A stretch of 64,000 nucleotides of DNA from a virus: positions 124,001 through 188,000 of the IMG/VR virus record IMGVR_UViG_3300015265_000001. One strand, 5' to 3'. Below the pieces are notes generated by a model. It ran no database searches. It saw nothing but the letters and a program-made list of their open reading frames with translations, and was not told the origin of the DNA. How positions within the stretch are numbered: position 1 is the first letter of the stretch; each line of letters starts with the position of its first letter. Positions 26,346 to 35,754 of the stretch are shown in pieces. The position numbers were made by a program, and so were the translations under genes.

Positions 26346-27584
26346 TTAGTCCTCTTGAATCAGACCACGTATGTAAAGAAAATACCCTGTGTGAAGAGCA
26401 CTCGGTTTGTACCGGTTTGTATACCCGTGGAAGAGATGACCTTCGTTATAGGGCCCGGTTGTTTCGTTGACGTATTTCCGTTGAGTACCAATGTCTAGGT
26501 CAAGCAGTCTCCTGTTGATGATCTTGCGCGTGAAGTACTTAGGGATAAGCCCACCGCCTGTAAGGAACGGAAGCGGTCGGGTTTCTCCGGTGTGGTACGT
26601 GAAGGGATACTGGTAAACAACCAGCGGTTTAACCTCTGTGTAGAGATGAGGGTTGTCCAACACAATCAAGAAGCTTGAAGGGTCGGTTAGAAGCTTGGTG
26701 AAGAACTCTTCAGTACTGAAGAAATCGTCAGATACAACTTGACGTTCTTTATCGATAATTGAGGACAGATCGATAAAGTCTTTCGAATCAAAGATCCGCG
26801 AGAACCAATCCACCATTTCAGTGTTGATTGCCGCAGAGTTCTCACCGCGTACCTGCAAGATATCGTTGAGGTACAGACGACCGCCAATCGATGCCCATAC
26901 TGTCTTGCCTTTAAAGGACACCGGCGAGGTAATGTGCAGGAAGCGATAGGTATCGTGGCCTTCGTACTGGATCATCTCTTTGGTGATCGGGTAGCAGGTC
27001 AGTTCAGACACGGTGTTGAAGTTGATGTTGCCAACGTGAATGTTGTCGCTGACGTTGAAGTGCTTACCGGCGTTCAGCAAGTAGACGCACTCGTTACCTT
27101 CAACTGCTCGCACCAGGTGGTTGTTAACGGTCCACAGGGTACGGTTAACGAGCTTCTTGTAATCCACCGCAGAGCCATCGGTTTTAGTTACCCGGATGTC
27201 TTTGGCGTTATGAACGGTCAGGTGTTCTTGATGGTCGTCACCGCGGTTGGCATCACCTGGCAGCAGAGAAAACCATTTGTACTGGATGTCGTGATAGGTC
27301 GCGAAACGGTACTCGGAACCTGGAAGATCGTTGGAAGTAATCAGTGGGACGCTGGCGTTAGCAGTCAACCAATCCTGAATCACTCCAGTGAAGGAAGTGA
27401 GTTGATTCTGATAGTAAGAAGCATCCAGAGCTACATCCTGAAAAGCCAACTCATCATGAATCACGATGATCAGTTTATCAAACTGGGTGAAAAGGTCCTT
27501 TGTTTGAACCGCACTGATATCTAAAAGCTCTTCTCCTCTTGGGACCGACCGGCTGATACCGACCGCCCTTTTATACGTATACAT
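26346..27584 (-). CDS. Virion-type protein of unknown function, 412 aa
   Basis: This is the lead gene of a three-gene minus-strand unit that continues into the spanin pair. AAGGAG lies nine bases before its ATG. The protein is soluble and rich in aromatics and Asp, with no catalytic motif recognised. It diverges from the fibre operon, with an intervening 121-base region containing inverted repeats (27586-27684). A tail or fibre-attachment role is suggested by position only. Confidence 0.74.
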   Translation of the reverse strand: MYTYKRAVGISRSVPRGEELLDISAVQTKDLFTQFDKLIIVIHDELAFQDVALDASYYQNQLTSFTGVIQDWLTANASVPLITSNDLPGSEYRFATYHDIQYKWFSLLPGDANRGDDHQEHLTVHNAKDIRVTKTDGSAVDYKKLVNRTLWTVNNHLVRAVEGNECVYLLNAGKHFNVSDNIHVGNINFNTVSELTCYPITKEMIQYEGHDTYRFLHITSPVSFKGKTVWASIGGRLYLNDILQVRGENSAAINTEMVDWFSRIFDSKDFIDLSSIIDKERQVVSDDFFSTEEFFTKLLTDPSSFLIVLDNPHLYTEVKPLVVYQYPFTYHTGETRPLPFLTGGGLIPKYFTRKIINRRLLDLDIGTQRKYVNETTGPYNEGHLFHGYTNRYKPSALHTGYFLYIRGLIQED

Positions 27585-27585
27585 T

Positions 27586-27684
27586 GGGCTAGACTCCTTG
27601 CGATTCTATGAAAAAACTAGCCCCTACAGGCTACTGTAGAGGCCGGTATCACTATGTGGGGCAGGTCATAAGATGCCCTTTTTT
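27586..27684 (+). promoter_or_regulatory. Attenuator-like leader of the fibre operon
   Basis: Four segments can pair in the order of a classical attenuator. GGGCTAG (27586-27592) pairs with CTAGCCC (27617-27623). GCCCC (27620-27624) can instead pair with GGGGC (27658-27662). GGGCA (27659-27663) pairs with TGCCC (27674-27678), which is followed by six T. A further hairpin (27620-27643, one mismatch) sits in the middle. The 3:4 hairpin is a terminator directly before the ribosome site of the 27706 gene. Confidence 0.45.
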
Positions 27685-27705
27685 ATTGCGCCTAGGAGCT
27701 TTGAA

Positions 27706-28488
27706 ATGGCCAACATTGTTTATGATTGGAACCCCTTCCAGCAAAACATCAACAACCGCATCACCGACGAAGTCATCAAGACCGGTGACTTTGCTGCTGG
27801 ACGGGCGGAATTTGTACCACGTGCAGCTCCTTTCTTCAGCCGTAACTTCCAACTGTTTCGTCAGGGCAGCAATACACCACTGATCCTGGGTTACGACTAC
27901 TGCTTCGCCCACTCCTTCGACAAGTTCATCGGCGGGTACGTTCAACAGAACGGTGCGGCAGTACCGGGCTATAACCGTAACGTCTTCGGCTCCATTATCA
28001 TGCTGCGTCCGCAGGCTGGTGATGTGCTGCTACCGAAGTACGACACCATCGGCGGACCGTTTACACTGAACGAAGTGGCGTTTGCAGAGCTGGTGGCCAA
28101 CATCGTTAACTCGCCTCGTGTGGCGGACTGGGCGGACCTCGATCCGGTTACTATTCCGGTGGACTTCCCGCCTGATCCACATGACCACCCTGTCGATCAG
28201 ACTTATGACTACTACGAGATGATGACTCAGATAAAGAGTCTCATCCTGGCGGTCACTGACAACAGCCAAAGTGTCACCCTGAAGTCGCTGTTGGAAGAAC
28301 ATATCGAGCTGCCGCTGATCGAAGCTCACTTGGCCCAGAAATCCGACATCGGGCTTCCGTTGACCCCGAACATGGCCGCTGCTGAGAAGACAGATCTCAA
28401 CGGCAACAGTGCCAACCTTATCGTTACCGTCGATGTCCTGAAAGAGGCATTCCGCCAACTGGCGAACGGTACCCTGAACCTTAACTAA
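27706..28488 (+). CDS. Small fibre-associated protein, 260 aa
   Basis: ATG 27706 is chosen because AGGAG lies seven bases before it; an upstream in-frame ATG at 27673 overlaps the terminator T run. The middle contains PPDPHDH (residues 155-161), a motif shared by the next two fibre proteins (PPHLHSH and PPEYHTH), followed in all three by a Tyr/Trp-Asp helix. It appears to be a short relative or adaptor of the fibres, probably connecting them to the baseplate; the role is inferred. Confidence 0.72.
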   Translation: MANIVYDWNPFQQNINNRITDEVIKTGDFAAGRAEFVPRAAPFFSRNFQLFRQGSNTPLILGYDYCFAHSFDKFIGGYVQQNGAAVPGYNRNVFGSIIMLRPQAGDVLLPKYDTIGGPFTLNEVAFAELVANIVNSPRVADWADLDPVTIPVDFPPDPHDHPVDQTYDYYEMMTQIKSLILAVTDNSQSVTLKSLLEEHIELPLIEAHLAQKSDIGLPLTPNMAAAEKTDLNGNSANLIVTVDVLKEAFRQLANGTLNLN

Positions 28489-28498
28489 GGAACTGGAT

Positions 28499-31400
28499 AT
28501 GCAATTCCCTATTGTCCGTGAATATCAAGAGGACCTTGAAGGGCTTAATCCGGAAAACAAAATCCTGGATGAGCCCAAGTCCACACCAGCAGGTATTTGG
28601 TCTCGGATCATTGTTCCTGACCACGCACCGTTCTTTGTCGACTCGTTGGCAGTTAAAGCACCCAATGGCCAACCTCTGGACATGGGCGTGCATTACCAGA
28701 TCTTCAGCATCATGCCGCGCCTGACTGATCTGGCCGGTCAATCCGTAGCCTGCTTCATTGAGCTGCTGGATCCGGACCTCACCGACGTGCTGCTTGATTA
28801 TCACGTCGTTGGGGAATACTCGTTAATTGACAACCGCCTGCTGCAAATGATTTTCTCGGCTGTTAATGACGATCGTCCAGTGTTCTGGGAGAACCTCAAG
28901 AACAAACCTGTGGTGTTCCCACCGCACCTGCACAGCCATAGCCTGATCCGTACGGTTGTGTGCTGGCAGGATACGCTGGAAGTCATGGACCTTTACCTGG
29001 CCATGAAAGCAGCGAACGGTCGCGAACCAACGCAGATCCGTATCGACCACTTCTACGACCTGCTGACTCACTACATCACCGTCTACAGTGATATGCTGAC
29101 CGAGTTCTTGACCCGTCACATGCGGACCAACAACGAACACGGTTTGACGGCTTTGCAAGTTGGACTGGAAAAGGTTGACAACTACGAAACCGCCACCAGC
29201 GGTAACGTGTTGCAGGCGCGCAGCGATATGCACCTGACCCCTCAAGGGTTGGAAACCATTATCGAGACCTTTGGTTTCGATAGCTCGCAATACCTGAAGA
29301 CCGGTCTGTTGCCTATCTCTCGTTTTGGTAACACCAACTTCATTCCCGCCAACATCGACGGCTCGTTTGAAGGCTTCGGTGGGTTCAGTGAAACGGCTGG
29401 GATCACGCTGGAGTCGGACGGCTCGATGGCTTTTCTGTGGAACCGTTTCGACGGACGCACCACAGGCTTGTACTACTCGGTCCTGACAGATTCCGATGGT
29501 CCCAATGGCCAACTGCTGTACACCGGCTACAAGTACAACCATGCCCGTATCAACATCGACGGTGCTAGCGTGAACTTGATTGCACAGGGTAGTGGTGAAG
29601 ACGTTATCCTGGTGGGCGACAACGTTAAAGAACTGTACTACATCGGGGTAACCAACGGCTCCTTGGATCCGGCGAAACACGTGTACTCTCCGATTGACCT
29701 GAGACCGCTGGTTAACGCCATTTCCAGCAACCCAGGTTCGTTGAAGGTTAGCCAGCTCTTCCCGTTTATTAGCATCGCATTAATCGGGCAGTGGATCTAC
29801 GTCTTCCACAGTGCGTCTACGGGAACACCCGTTGCGAGTCCTAACCTCACCTTTGACATGCGGTTCAAGTTCTTCTACCGCGTTCCTTTGGCCAGCGTTA
29901 AGGCACAGACCCCAGTAACTGCGACTCGTCAGAACGTGACATTCCAGGATGCTGAAGGCGTACAGTGGAACAACTCACCATACTTCCGCTGGTGCGACAA
30001 GATTCTGGACGGTAACGGTAACGTGGCTAAATGCCTCTTCCCGTTTGTTCAGGGATCTAACGGCATGATCGGTTTCTATCGTTCGGCCATTACTCTGGTG
30101 GCGGAGAACCCATCGGTACCAGGTCAGTTTGCAATGAAGTTCGTGTCGGCGTTCTACGCCGCGCTAACCGGGGCAACGCTCAACACCCAGTTCAGTTATG
30201 TGCCGGAGTTGAATTATAACTTCGACCCTAATACGGGCGTGATGAGTCTGACGTCCAAGACAGCCATTTTCCCGGTTGACTTCTCTAAACCTTCTCCGGC
30301 AGTAGGTTACGAGCAAAACCAGTTCATGTACAACTCGGTATTCCTGTACGCCGGGCAAGGTGGTAACGTGCTCGCGGATGGTCGCTATGCGGCCTCAGGT
30401 TCTCCAGGTTATGCAGGGTTCCCGCGGTTAGGGTTGGTAGGTGTTCCACCGGGTTCTCACAACCGACACACCACAATCTCTAGACTGTGGGGGGTGGCTA
30501 AAGATTTCACTCAGAAATCCTGGAACGAGGTTCTTACCAGCCCGTTGGCATCGTCGACAAACCCACGGGCTCAAGCCTATGTTCCAACGGGTGAGTTCTA
30601 CGTTGCCGGTGGTCGCAACCAGCAGATCTATTCGAAGCTGTTCTTCAAAACCATCGCGGGTCGTTTTGCAGTGCGACCGGAGGTTACCAACCTCATTGTG
30701 GGGCAGGTAGTTTCTCGTCCTCTGACCGGTGATATCCGGCCGGTGAACGCACTGCCAGGCATGGGGATGGCGACGGTAGTGTTCGCTACACCTTATCTGA
30801 CGCAGTATGGGGTGGATGTGGGGGATGGTGCGTTCTGCATGAACTCTCAGACCAAGCACTTAGACAGAACGCGAGTGGGAACCGCTTGGCCTGCTAACAC
30901 GGCTAACCCAAATGACGTTCTCTTGGTTGCCAACCACAACAACCGCATTGAAGCAGATGGGACGGTAACCATTGTTCCTACTCTCGAGATCCTCTACCAA
31001 GAGAACATCGTCAATGCACTGCTGGGTCAGATCCAATTCACCGGGATGGCTACACGGTTCAAGTTCATTTCGATCTGTGATCCGACCTATTCCTCGATGT
31101 CGGCTCGAGCCGGTTGGCTGCCGGTCTGTGTGTCGGTTCAGTACGCACCTACGGGCGGCGCTGATATCAACACACTGTACTCGACGTTCATGACCATCCA
31201 GCCTACCTATGCTGCTGTTAACGGGCGTTGGCAGGTTACCGGATTTACCGTGCTCGATATCGTTCATGGCATTGGTCCCGGTCAGGCGGTTTATGAAAGT
31301 CAGCGTATCTATGGTTCCACCTACGACTATGAGACAGCATCGTCGATGCACTGCCCAATGCGTTGCCGGTATTATCTGAACGGCAATGCGTTGCAGGTCT

Positions 31401-32044
31401 ACATGGGTTCCGGGATAATGTCGTTTACGGCGGGCGATCAGTTTGTTCTTGACTGGATTTTTACCTACAACGATCGAAACACTCGGCGTTGGAGTAGTAA
31501 CACCAGACAGGAAACGAGCACCTCCACACCGTCGGTCTGCATTACTCCGGATAACGGCATCAGTCGTTCCTTTGGCTGGGCTGAATCCACAGGTGGGGCC
31601 GCGCTGATTCAGGCAGGTCCGGTTAACAACGCGGTGGTGGGTTCGGTTTATCCACAAACAGGTTGGATCATCTTCTTCAAAACCGCTATCAACGTGATCT
31701 TCAATGGTCGGCCATTTGTAATCCCGGCCGGCTCCATTGACTTGCGTGACATCGATTCTGCTCCGCAGAACAAAACGTTTTACATTTATGCGTTCCTCAG
31801 GGACGGTGTGGCGCAGTATGAGGTCACTACTCTGAAGCGGTTGGAAAGTCAGTACCAACTGTGGGTCGGCAAGGTCACCACGAACGCCAGTCAGATTCTC
31901 ACCATTGACCGGTACAACGTGATTGCCATGAACGGCCATCGCATCAGTGAGCTGAAACGCGGTAACTCCATTCCAGCGTCGTCTGGTTTGGTCGTCGAGG
32001 AAGGACAAATCCCTTGGTTCTACCAGAGTGAAATCCTTCCTTAA
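28499..32044 (+). CDS. Tail fibre protein, 1181 aa (paralogue 1)
   Basis: The long beta-rich protein should form a trimeric fibre for host contact. Residues 141-147 are PPHLHSH. A block near residue 217 (EHGLTALQVGL then DNYETAT) recurs in both following genes. SFEG-x-G, a glycine-isoleucine-leucine-glutamate patch and DGRT-x-GLYYSV (near residues 285-330) recur in paralogue 2. The C-terminal domain carries IDLRDID-x-APQNKTFYIYA (near residue 1080), also shared with paralogue 2. AAGGA lies seven bases before the ATG. Confidence 0.8.
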   Translation: MQFPIVREYQEDLEGLNPENKILDEPKSTPAGIWSRIIVPDHAPFFVDSLAVKAPNGQPLDMGVHYQIFSIMPRLTDLAGQSVACFIELLDPDLTDVLLDYHVVGEYSLIDNRLLQMIFSAVNDDRPVFWENLKNKPVVFPPHLHSHSLIRTVVCWQDTLEVMDLYLAMKAANGREPTQIRIDHFYDLLTHYITVYSDMLTEFLTRHMRTNNEHGLTALQVGLEKVDNYETATSGNVLQARSDMHLTPQGLETIIETFGFDSSQYLKTGLLPISRFGNTNFIPANIDGSFEGFGGFSETAGITLESDGSMAFLWNRFDGRTTGLYYSVLTDSDGPNGQLLYTGYKYNHARINIDGASVNLIAQGSGEDVILVGDNVKELYYIGVTNGSLDPAKHVYSPIDLRPLVNAISSNPGSLKVSQLFPFISIALIGQWIYVFHSASTGTPVASPNLTFDMRFKFFYRVPLASVKAQTPVTATRQNVTFQDAEGVQWNNSPYFRWCDKILDGNGNVAKCLFPFVQGSNGMIGFYRSAITLVAENPSVPGQFAMKFVSAFYAALTGATLNTQFSYVPELNYNFDPNTGVMSLTSKTAIFPVDFSKPSPAVGYEQNQFMYNSVFLYAGQGGNVLADGRYAASGSPGYAGFPRLGLVGVPPGSHNRHTTISRLWGVAKDFTQKSWNEVLTSPLASSTNPRAQAYVPTGEFYVAGGRNQQIYSKLFFKTIAGRFAVRPEVTNLIVGQVVSRPLTGDIRPVNALPGMGMATVVFATPYLTQYGVDVGDGAFCMNSQTKHLDRTRVGTAWPANTANPNDVLLVANHNNRIEADGTVTIVPTLEILYQENIVNALLGQIQFTGMATRFKFISICDPTYSSMSARAGWLPVCVSVQYAPTGGADINTLYSTFMTIQPTYAAVNGRWQVTGFTVLDIVHGIGPGQAVYESQRIYGSTYDYETASSMHCPMRCRYYLNGNALQVYMGSGIMSFTAGDQFVLDWIFTYNDRNTRRWSSNTRQETSTSTPSVCITPDNGISRSFGWAESTGGAALIQAGPVNNAVVGSVYPQTGWIIFFKTAINVIFNGRPFVIPAGSIDLRDIDSAPQNKTFYIYAFLRDGVAQYEVTTLKRLESQYQLWVGKVTTNASQILTIDRYNVIAMNGHRISELKRGNSIPASSGLVVEEGQIPWFYQSEILP

Positions 32045-32060
32045 AACTTAGGTCCGGATA

Positions 32061-32095
32061 GCCGGGGAGTATTCCTCCCTGGCGTCCTCTCTTTT
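32061..32095 (+). terminator. Intergenic terminator between fibre genes
   Basis: The 9-bp stem GCCGGGGAG/CTCCCTGGC (32061-32069 and 32075-32083, one G-U pair) is followed by GTCCTCTCTTTT. It probably attenuates rather than ends transcription between the paralogous fibre genes. Confidence 0.6.
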
Positions 32096-32111
32096 GAATA
32101 AGGTTAAAGTG

Positions 32112-35100
32112 ATGGATTCCATTCCGCTCTTAGTGTTCGACATCCGTGGTGAAAATCCTGTCAACACCATTCCCGGTGAGAAGATCCCACTCAAGGATAA
32201 AACCTTGAACTGGACCATTCCTAACGGGTCCCCTTTCTTTAACGAACCTGGCTTGCTCGTGGTTCGTAACCAAGCGGGTGGTATTCTCACCCGTGATCGT
32301 GACTACTACGTAGAAGGTGAGTTCGTTCCTTTCTGCGAGATCACCGGTCGTTCTATTTGTTCCTTTATCCGTGTCTCTGACGCTATCCTGGCCGGCAACG
32401 ACTTCATCACCGTTGACTACCAGAGTATCGGGGCCTGGTTCGTACCCCGTAACGATCTGCAAGACTGGCTGGACCAGATGCACAAGGGTAAAACTCCGAT
32501 CCCTTGGAGCAAGGTGTTCTACGTACCACCTACCCTGCCACCAGAGTACCACACGCACAACATCAAAACTGAAATCATGGATTGGTATGATTTCACGTAC
32601 TTCTTCGCTGAGCTGGAGGGCATCCGCAGTACTCGGGATCCTGACTTCGATGACAAGTTGACTGCTGCGGTAGAAGACGCCTACAACAAGTTGTATGCTG
32701 CACGTGATCAACAACTGATCAGGCTGCAAGCGCATGACAAGAACTACAACAACCCGCACGGGGCTGACGCGTTCGACATTGACATGGGTAACCATGACAA
32801 CTACCACACTGCCACCCTTGCAGAGGACCTGGCAGGTGTCAGGAGCGACGTTCTCAGTACACCCCATGGCGTGGTAGCCCTGGCGAAGAGCTACGTCCCA
32901 GACACCGATAAGGCGATGCTGGCGGGTATCTTCCCGATCAGCTCGTATAGTGGCGAATCTTTCCTGCCTCCAAACATCAGTGGTTCGTTTGAAGGGATGG
33001 GTCAGCAAACTGAATGTTCGGGTATCTGCCTGGAACCAAGCGGCCTGATGATGGTGTTGTCTAACCACAACGACGGCCGGACTAAGGGTTTGTATTTTTC
33101 AGTGGTTGAGGATTACAACAAGGACAGCATCCGGGTCACCTACAGTAACTACAAGTATCGTCCACCAGCGCTCACTGCATTGGGGATCGATGTTGACCGC
33201 ATTATTGCGGGTAGTGGCAACAAGGTGATCATGACGGGTGTAGCGGGAACCAACGACTGGTTTATCTGCTTAACCAACGGTTCGTTTGATCCGGGTGGCC
33301 ACGCTTACGTCCGTTGCGACATGAGTGCTGTCAACGCATACTTCGGTTCGCCCTACGGTAATGCTACCGTGTTTGGCCACAACGACCAAGCCACCATTCA
33401 CCACATGGGTACTTACCTGGTGTTGGTGCAGGCGTACGTGGCAGAGGGTGGTGTGCCTAAAAGTCGCTTCTACCGTGTGAGAACAGCGGATGTTGTCAAT
33501 GGATTGGGGGTGGCATGGGAAGCTATTCCACTGACCTACCAGGACTGGGACGGTACTCAATACAACGGTGTGCTGGACTATCAAGCGCAACAAGTCTTCA
33601 AAGACGGTAACGGGCAGATTGTTAGATTCGGTCGCTTCACGATGCAACAGCCTATTACCTGGCTGTCGATTCTGCGTCGAGACTTGAACCTGTCGTGGCC
33701 GCAAACCGGTGGGGGTGGTAACTACTACTTCCACACACTTCAGTACTTCCACATGGTCTATTATGACCGTCCGGTAGATCCGTTGTTTGTTCAGATCCTA
33801 CCGGGAATTACTGAGATGTTCTATCTCTTCAATCCTGCCACAGGAGTAATGTCCAGACAGGGTAAGAGTCCAGCAATCTCGCTTAACTTCTCAGTGAGTG
33901 ACGGCGAAGCATACATCCGTCAATATCGACACCTCTACAACCAGTTGGTTGCTTATCAACAGCCATCAACTGTAATGTTGGCAACAGGTGAAATGGTGTC
34001 GACGTGTGTATTTGAGGGTGCGGCTGAGTTCCCATGCCGACTGAACATCGTCAAAATGAAGGGTATTACTAGCGCCGAACAATGGATGTCTCGACTGTTG
34101 GACAGCGATACCACTCAGGTTGAGCGTAATGTGCTCCACACCCCTTCGGTGCAGCCAGCGACCAAGAATGGTGTTTACACGACGGCCATGACGTTTGAAG
34201 CTGATGGCGAAGTATTCTGCGCGGCGGATATGTCAACACCAGATCTGATCCGTAAGGTGTTCTTCCGCAAGGTAAGTGGTGGCTACGCAGTCAGAGACGG
34301 CGTCAACAACTTGACCTTAGGTGCAAACATCTACTCACGTCCCCTTACCACCGAGATTTACTCAACCAACCTGACGCGTGTTGACGGCATGTTGGGGATT
34401 ACTGGTAGTGGTGCTGAATTGGCCGCAGCTGGTGTGGATCAGGGCAGTGGGTCGGCAAGCTTCTGCGCCTACTCAAGTCTGTATCCGGCAAGTCAGCATC
34501 TGCCGCAATGCCCAGAACTGCGAGCGCCAGCGAGTGGTAACGTGCTGGTTTCATTCCCACGGACGTACACCAAAGCACTGGACACGATCAACAAGGTAGC
34601 GACCTACTCGGCAACCAGTTTCTATGGTTTCCGGCAGAACGTTATTGATCAGATCAGAGCGTTGACCGGGAATGCCAGTAAATGGGCATTCACGATTAAC
34701 CATTTGGGTGCCGAGAACGGCGGGATGTTCCGTGGGTTGAATCACTCGGTAGTCATGGTCAACTGGATTGTAGAAGGCACGGCTCGTTTCCGGTCTCGGT
34801 TGTTGATCGGTGTTCCTGTTGTGGAAGCCCCGAATGCTAACCACCCTGGTGTGTACCTCATCACCAGCTTTAACTGGGCGTCTGCTCCGGCTGATGTTTC
34901 TACGTGTCCATGGGCAGTACTACAAGGATACGAGCAGTGGCAGAAGCTAGACACTATCTACGTTGCTAAGCCATTACTGTCGGGTTATCGGGATGGTAAC
35001 AACCTGAAGATCTCGATGGTGTCTGGACATGAGCACGTGGTGGCCACTTCTCGTCAAGTTCCTATTGCTATTTTCGACCTGAACCTGGGCAACAGCCAGA

Positions 35101-35708
35101 TCGAGAACATGGCAATCGGGTCTCTTGCTCGTGATCGGGGTGACGTTGCCGTGATGTGGCCGGGTGTTGGGATGACAGATGTCAGTATCACTAACCAGGA
35201 CGGTTTTGACGGTAAGTTAATTACCCAAACCCTGTTCCCGTATCAGTTCACGGGTGGTGGTGCTGCGATTCATGCGAGGTCTGGGGTCGGTTATATCGTC
35301 CCTACGTCGGTATATCCGGAGATTGGTTGGTTGTTGTTTATCCAAGACAACATTCGGATGATGATCAACGGAACGGCTTACTCGATTCAGGGTGGGACGA
35401 TCGACCTTCGGGATATTGACCCTGCTCCGCAGAACAAAACGTTTTACATGTACGCAACAATCGAGGATGAAACACCTAAGTATCTGTTGTCGGCAGTACC
35501 GCTTCGCAAGAGCGGCTCCATGTTGCGGGTAGCGACCATCGTTACCAACGATAAACAGATCTTGACCATCACTCGCGAACAACCGTTTATGGTGGGCGAT
35601 CTGCTGCTGAGCTATACCCGTGAAGGTGGGACCATCCCTATGTCCACGGGCTACCCTCAAGACGAAGGCTTGTTTGTATTCCTTCGTCAGGGCGAGCTGT
35701 TGCCTTAA
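32112..35708 (+). CDS. Tail fibre protein, 1198 aa (paralogue 2)
   Basis: ATG 32112 with AAGG eight bases upstream is preferred to TTG 32094. The organisation mirrors paralogue 1. PPEYHTH is at residues 143-149, followed by a PHG...DNYHTAT block near residue 217. Next come SFEGMGQ, then DGRT-x-GLYFSV, and a C-terminal domain with IDLRDIDPAPQNKTFYMYA. The intervening receptor-binding region differs strongly, as expected when fibre tips diverge. The products probably form distinct fibres or a heteromeric fibre bundle. Confidence 0.8.
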   Translation: MDSIPLLVFDIRGENPVNTIPGEKIPLKDKTLNWTIPNGSPFFNEPGLLVVRNQAGGILTRDRDYYVEGEFVPFCEITGRSICSFIRVSDAILAGNDFITVDYQSIGAWFVPRNDLQDWLDQMHKGKTPIPWSKVFYVPPTLPPEYHTHNIKTEIMDWYDFTYFFAELEGIRSTRDPDFDDKLTAAVEDAYNKLYAARDQQLIRLQAHDKNYNNPHGADAFDIDMGNHDNYHTATLAEDLAGVRSDVLSTPHGVVALAKSYVPDTDKAMLAGIFPISSYSGESFLPPNISGSFEGMGQQTECSGICLEPSGLMMVLSNHNDGRTKGLYFSVVEDYNKDSIRVTYSNYKYRPPALTALGIDVDRIIAGSGNKVIMTGVAGTNDWFICLTNGSFDPGGHAYVRCDMSAVNAYFGSPYGNATVFGHNDQATIHHMGTYLVLVQAYVAEGGVPKSRFYRVRTADVVNGLGVAWEAIPLTYQDWDGTQYNGVLDYQAQQVFKDGNGQIVRFGRFTMQQPITWLSILRRDLNLSWPQTGGGGNYYFHTLQYFHMVYYDRPVDPLFVQILPGITEMFYLFNPATGVMSRQGKSPAISLNFSVSDGEAYIRQYRHLYNQLVAYQQPSTVMLATGEMVSTCVFEGAAEFPCRLNIVKMKGITSAEQWMSRLLDSDTTQVERNVLHTPSVQPATKNGVYTTAMTFEADGEVFCAADMSTPDLIRKVFFRKVSGGYAVRDGVNNLTLGANIYSRPLTTEIYSTNLTRVDGMLGITGSGAELAAAGVDQGSGSASFCAYSSLYPASQHLPQCPELRAPASGNVLVSFPRTYTKALDTINKVATYSATSFYGFRQNVIDQIRALTGNASKWAFTINHLGAENGGMFRGLNHSVVMVNWIVEGTARFRSRLLIGVPVVEAPNANHPGVYLITSFNWASAPADVSTCPWAVLQGYEQWQKLDTIYVAKPLLSGYRDGNNLKISMVSGHEHVVATSRQVPIAIFDLNLGNSQIENMAIGSLARDRGDVAVMWPGVGMTDVSITNQDGFDGKLITQTLFPYQFTGGGAAIHARSGVGYIVPTSVYPEIGWLLFIQDNIRMMINGTAYSIQGGTIDLRDIDPAPQNKTFYMYATIEDETPKYLLSAVPLRKSGSMLRVATIVTNDKQILTITREQPFMVGDLLLSYTREGGTIPMSTGYPQDEGLFVFLRQGELLP

Positions 35709-35715
35709 CACATCC

Positions 35716-35735
35716 GGGGGGACTTCGGTCCCCCT
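35716..35735 (+). terminator. UUCG hairpin between fibre genes
   Basis: GGGGGAC-TTCG-GTCCCCC is a 7-bp stem with the very stable UUCG tetraloop. Only a short TATTTC follows, so it may slow or process the transcript rather than end it. Confidence 0.55.
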
Positions 35736-35754
35736 ATTTCAACGGAGAGTGGCT

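Noticed and set aside
27608-27883. A leader peptide or 91-codon gene starting in the fibre leader
   Set aside because: There is no ribosome site before ATG 27608 and most of the frame lies inside the 27706 gene. It could only matter as a short leader ORF, which cannot be shown.
30860-32008. A 382-codon minus-strand frame inside fibre gene 1
   Set aside because: It lies wholly within a clear fibre coding sequence, with no ribosome site and Arg/His-rich low-quality product.
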